From Bacteroidales bacterium (GTDB lineage: Bacteria; Bacteroidota; Bacteroidia; Bacteroidales; JAAUTT01), in the NCBI GenBank assembly GCA_012031335.1, contig JAAUTT010000294.1, positions 1 to 6,170 on the forward strand: 6,170 nucleotides of DNA. The letters are read 5' to 3'. The position numbers and the translations under genes are program-made. Within the stretch, counting starts at the first letter, position 1. Each line of letters opens with the position of its first letter. Below the pieces are notes generated by a model, which saw nothing but the letters and a program-made list of their open reading frames with translations, searched no databases and had not been told where the DNA came from. Below are positions 5,507 to 6,170 of this stretch, piece by piece.

Positions 5507-6170
5507 CCGGTTTGACCCGAAATACGAAATATTATGTCAGGGCTTATGCGACTAACAGCGAAGGAACTGATTTTGGAGATACCCTAAGTTTCAGAACACT
5601 GGCAGAGCTTCCAACTCTTTCAACAAATTCGGTAACCGCGATTGAACACAACTCAGCCCAAAGCGGTGGAAATATAACCGATGATGGGGGAGCTGCAATT
5701 ACAGAAAGAGGTGTTTGCTGGGGCACTGCATCAGGTCCGACAATCACCGGGAGCAAAACTTCTGATGGTACCGGAACGGGTTCGTTTACCAGTAATTTAA
5801 CCGGTTTGTTGCCCTTTACAACCTATTATGCAAGGGCATTTGCAACGAATAGTGTCGGAACTGTTTATGGAGATGAAGTTGTTTTTACAACAGTTAATGA
5901 AACAGGAACATTCGATGATACCAGAGATAATATAACCTATGCAACAGTAAAGCTTGGTGATGAATGGTGGATATCAGAAAACCTGAACTTTTTTGTAAAT
6001 GGTTCAGGCGACTATTATGATGATGACAGCACCCAGTATGCAGCCGATTATGGCAGGTTATACACCTGGGAAGCAGCTCTTGATACTGCTCCCTCAAGCA
6101 ATACAGTTCCAAGCGGAACACAGGGTGTATGCCCAACCGGATGGCATATTCCGGGACAGGCTGAATGGGA
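5491..6170 (+). CDS. Fragment 5: end of C5, C6 and partial FISUMP 5, open at right edge
   Basis: Frame 1 is open from 5491 to the last base with no stop. It encodes FTRTMTGLTRN (rest of C5), a full C6 unit (5602-5904) and the first 88 codons of FISUMP 5, up to CPTGWHIPGQAEW. It has no start of its own, since it continues the repeat interrupted at 5491-5492. An ORF finder that requires a stop codon would miss this stretch, although the domain homology is strong throughout. Confidence 0.85.
5905..6170 (+). other. FISUMP domain 5 (N-terminal half, cut by window edge)
   Basis: 88 codons are visible in frame 1: GTFDDTRDNITYATVKLG, DEWWISENLNFF, DYYDDDSTQYAADYGRLYTW, then TAPSSNTVPSGTQG, CPTGWHIPGQAEW. 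The last 75 or so residues of the domain would lie past the right edge. The segment of about 13 residues before CPTGW is absent from copies 1-4 but common in FISUMP domains of other proteins. This copy is therefore closer to the general family and was not part of the local amplification. Confidence 0.88.

Larger units (their letters stand above)
4131..5904 (+). repeat. Array of six Fn3-like repeats, C1 to C6
   Basis: Unit boundaries: C1 4131-4421, C2 4422-4715, C3 4716-5009, C4 5010-5305, C5 5306-5601, C6 5602-5904, of 97 to 101 codons each after repair. Shared pattern: (L/I)P.(V/I)TT..(V/I)(S/T)(S/A)I, SGGN(I/V)T..GG, (R/K)G(V/L/I)C(W/Y), NGTGTG.F, GL..NT.YYVRAYATNS.GT.YGNE. C units carry NGG/DGG where B units carry PG. 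C4 and C5 share TGLTRNTKYYVRAYATNSEG and are very similar at the DNA level, pointing to recent duplication. C4 has RGICYSS where all other units keep Cys-Trp. The likely role is a rigid extracellular stalk before FISUMP 5; this is inference. Confidence 0.88.
2..6170 (+). pseudogene. Giant FISUMP/Fn3-like repeat surface protein, internal part, frame-broken
   Basis: This entry joins all five coding pieces into one gene. Codons run without a stop from base 2 in frame 2. Homologous domain sequence continues to the right edge after frame changes near 594-648, 2526-2530, 5013-5016 and 5491-5492. Restoring one base per break (three corrections at the first) gives about 2,057 codons with no start and no stop in the window. 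Order: Ig-like, FISUMP1, A1-B1, FISUMP2, A2-B2, FISUMP3, A3-B3, FISUMP4, C1 to C6, FISUMP5 (partial). No signal peptide or C-terminal sorting domain is visible because both ends lie outside. Proteins with this composition in Bacteroidota are generally exported; an adhesin or binding role is inference. It is labelled pseudogene only because the sequence as given is frame-broken. Intact domains and the absence of nonsense substitutions make sequencing error the likelier cause. Confidence 0.85.

Noticed and set aside
4131..5904. CRISPR-like or non-coding tandem repeat array
   Set aside because: The period of about 294 bases is a whole number of codons, the similarity is far stronger in protein than in DNA, and there is no short identical repeat with unique spacers.
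1..6170. Phase-variable homopolymer switching
   Set aside because: The runs at the breaks are only two to five bases long, too short for frequent slippage, and several would have to switch together to restore the protein.

Overview
The whole window looks like the interior of one very large gene on the + strand. Neither its start nor its stop is inside the window. It encodes a repetitive, probably secreted or surface-displayed protein of a Bacteroidota bacterium. The assignment rests on an AT-leaning coding sequence, FISUMP domains (Fibrobacter succinogenes major paralogous domain), and chains of about 97-residue fibronectin-III/Ig-like repeats of the RGVCWS...NPT...YYVRAYATNS.GT.YGNE type. 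Both are abundant in Bacteroidales/Marinilabiliales-like genomes and their environmental relatives. A precise genus cannot be read from this sequence.

Layout: an Ig-like segment (2-268); FISUMP 1 (269-783); repeat pair A1-B1 (784-1380); FISUMP 2 (1381-1899); pair A2-B2 (1900-2499); FISUMP 3 (2500-3014); pair A3-B3 (3015-3617); FISUMP 4 (3618-4130); an array of six further repeats C1-C6 (4131-5904); and FISUMP 5 (5905 to the right edge, cut off). [FISUMP-A-B] is a higher-order unit of about 1.12 kb present three times in tandem. Two of its copies are 373 codons each once frame is restored.

As written, the gene is split into five pieces: frame 2 to about 594, frame 1 from about 648 to 2529, frame 3 to about 5016, frame 2 to about 5492, and frame 1 to the end. 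Domain homology continues across every break. Each break can be repaired by restoring one base, usually in a homopolymer run; the first break needs three such corrections within about 55 bases. No in-frame nonsense substitution is seen. I therefore read it as one protein of about 2,057 codons within the window, interrupted by indel-type sequencing/assembly errors or, less likely, by recent decay.

There is no intergenic stretch, RNA gene, CRISPR array, insertion sequence, promoter or terminator that I can support. The domains suggest an extracellular, stalk-like adhesin or binding protein: repeats as spacers, FISUMP modules as candidate ligand-binding heads. That role is inference, because no FISUMP function can be read from sequence alone. 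A conserved Asp-Ser-(Ala/Val/Thr) tripeptide at the same place in all five FISUMP domains matches the known Bacteroidota O-glycosylation sequon and is the most testable biological observation here.
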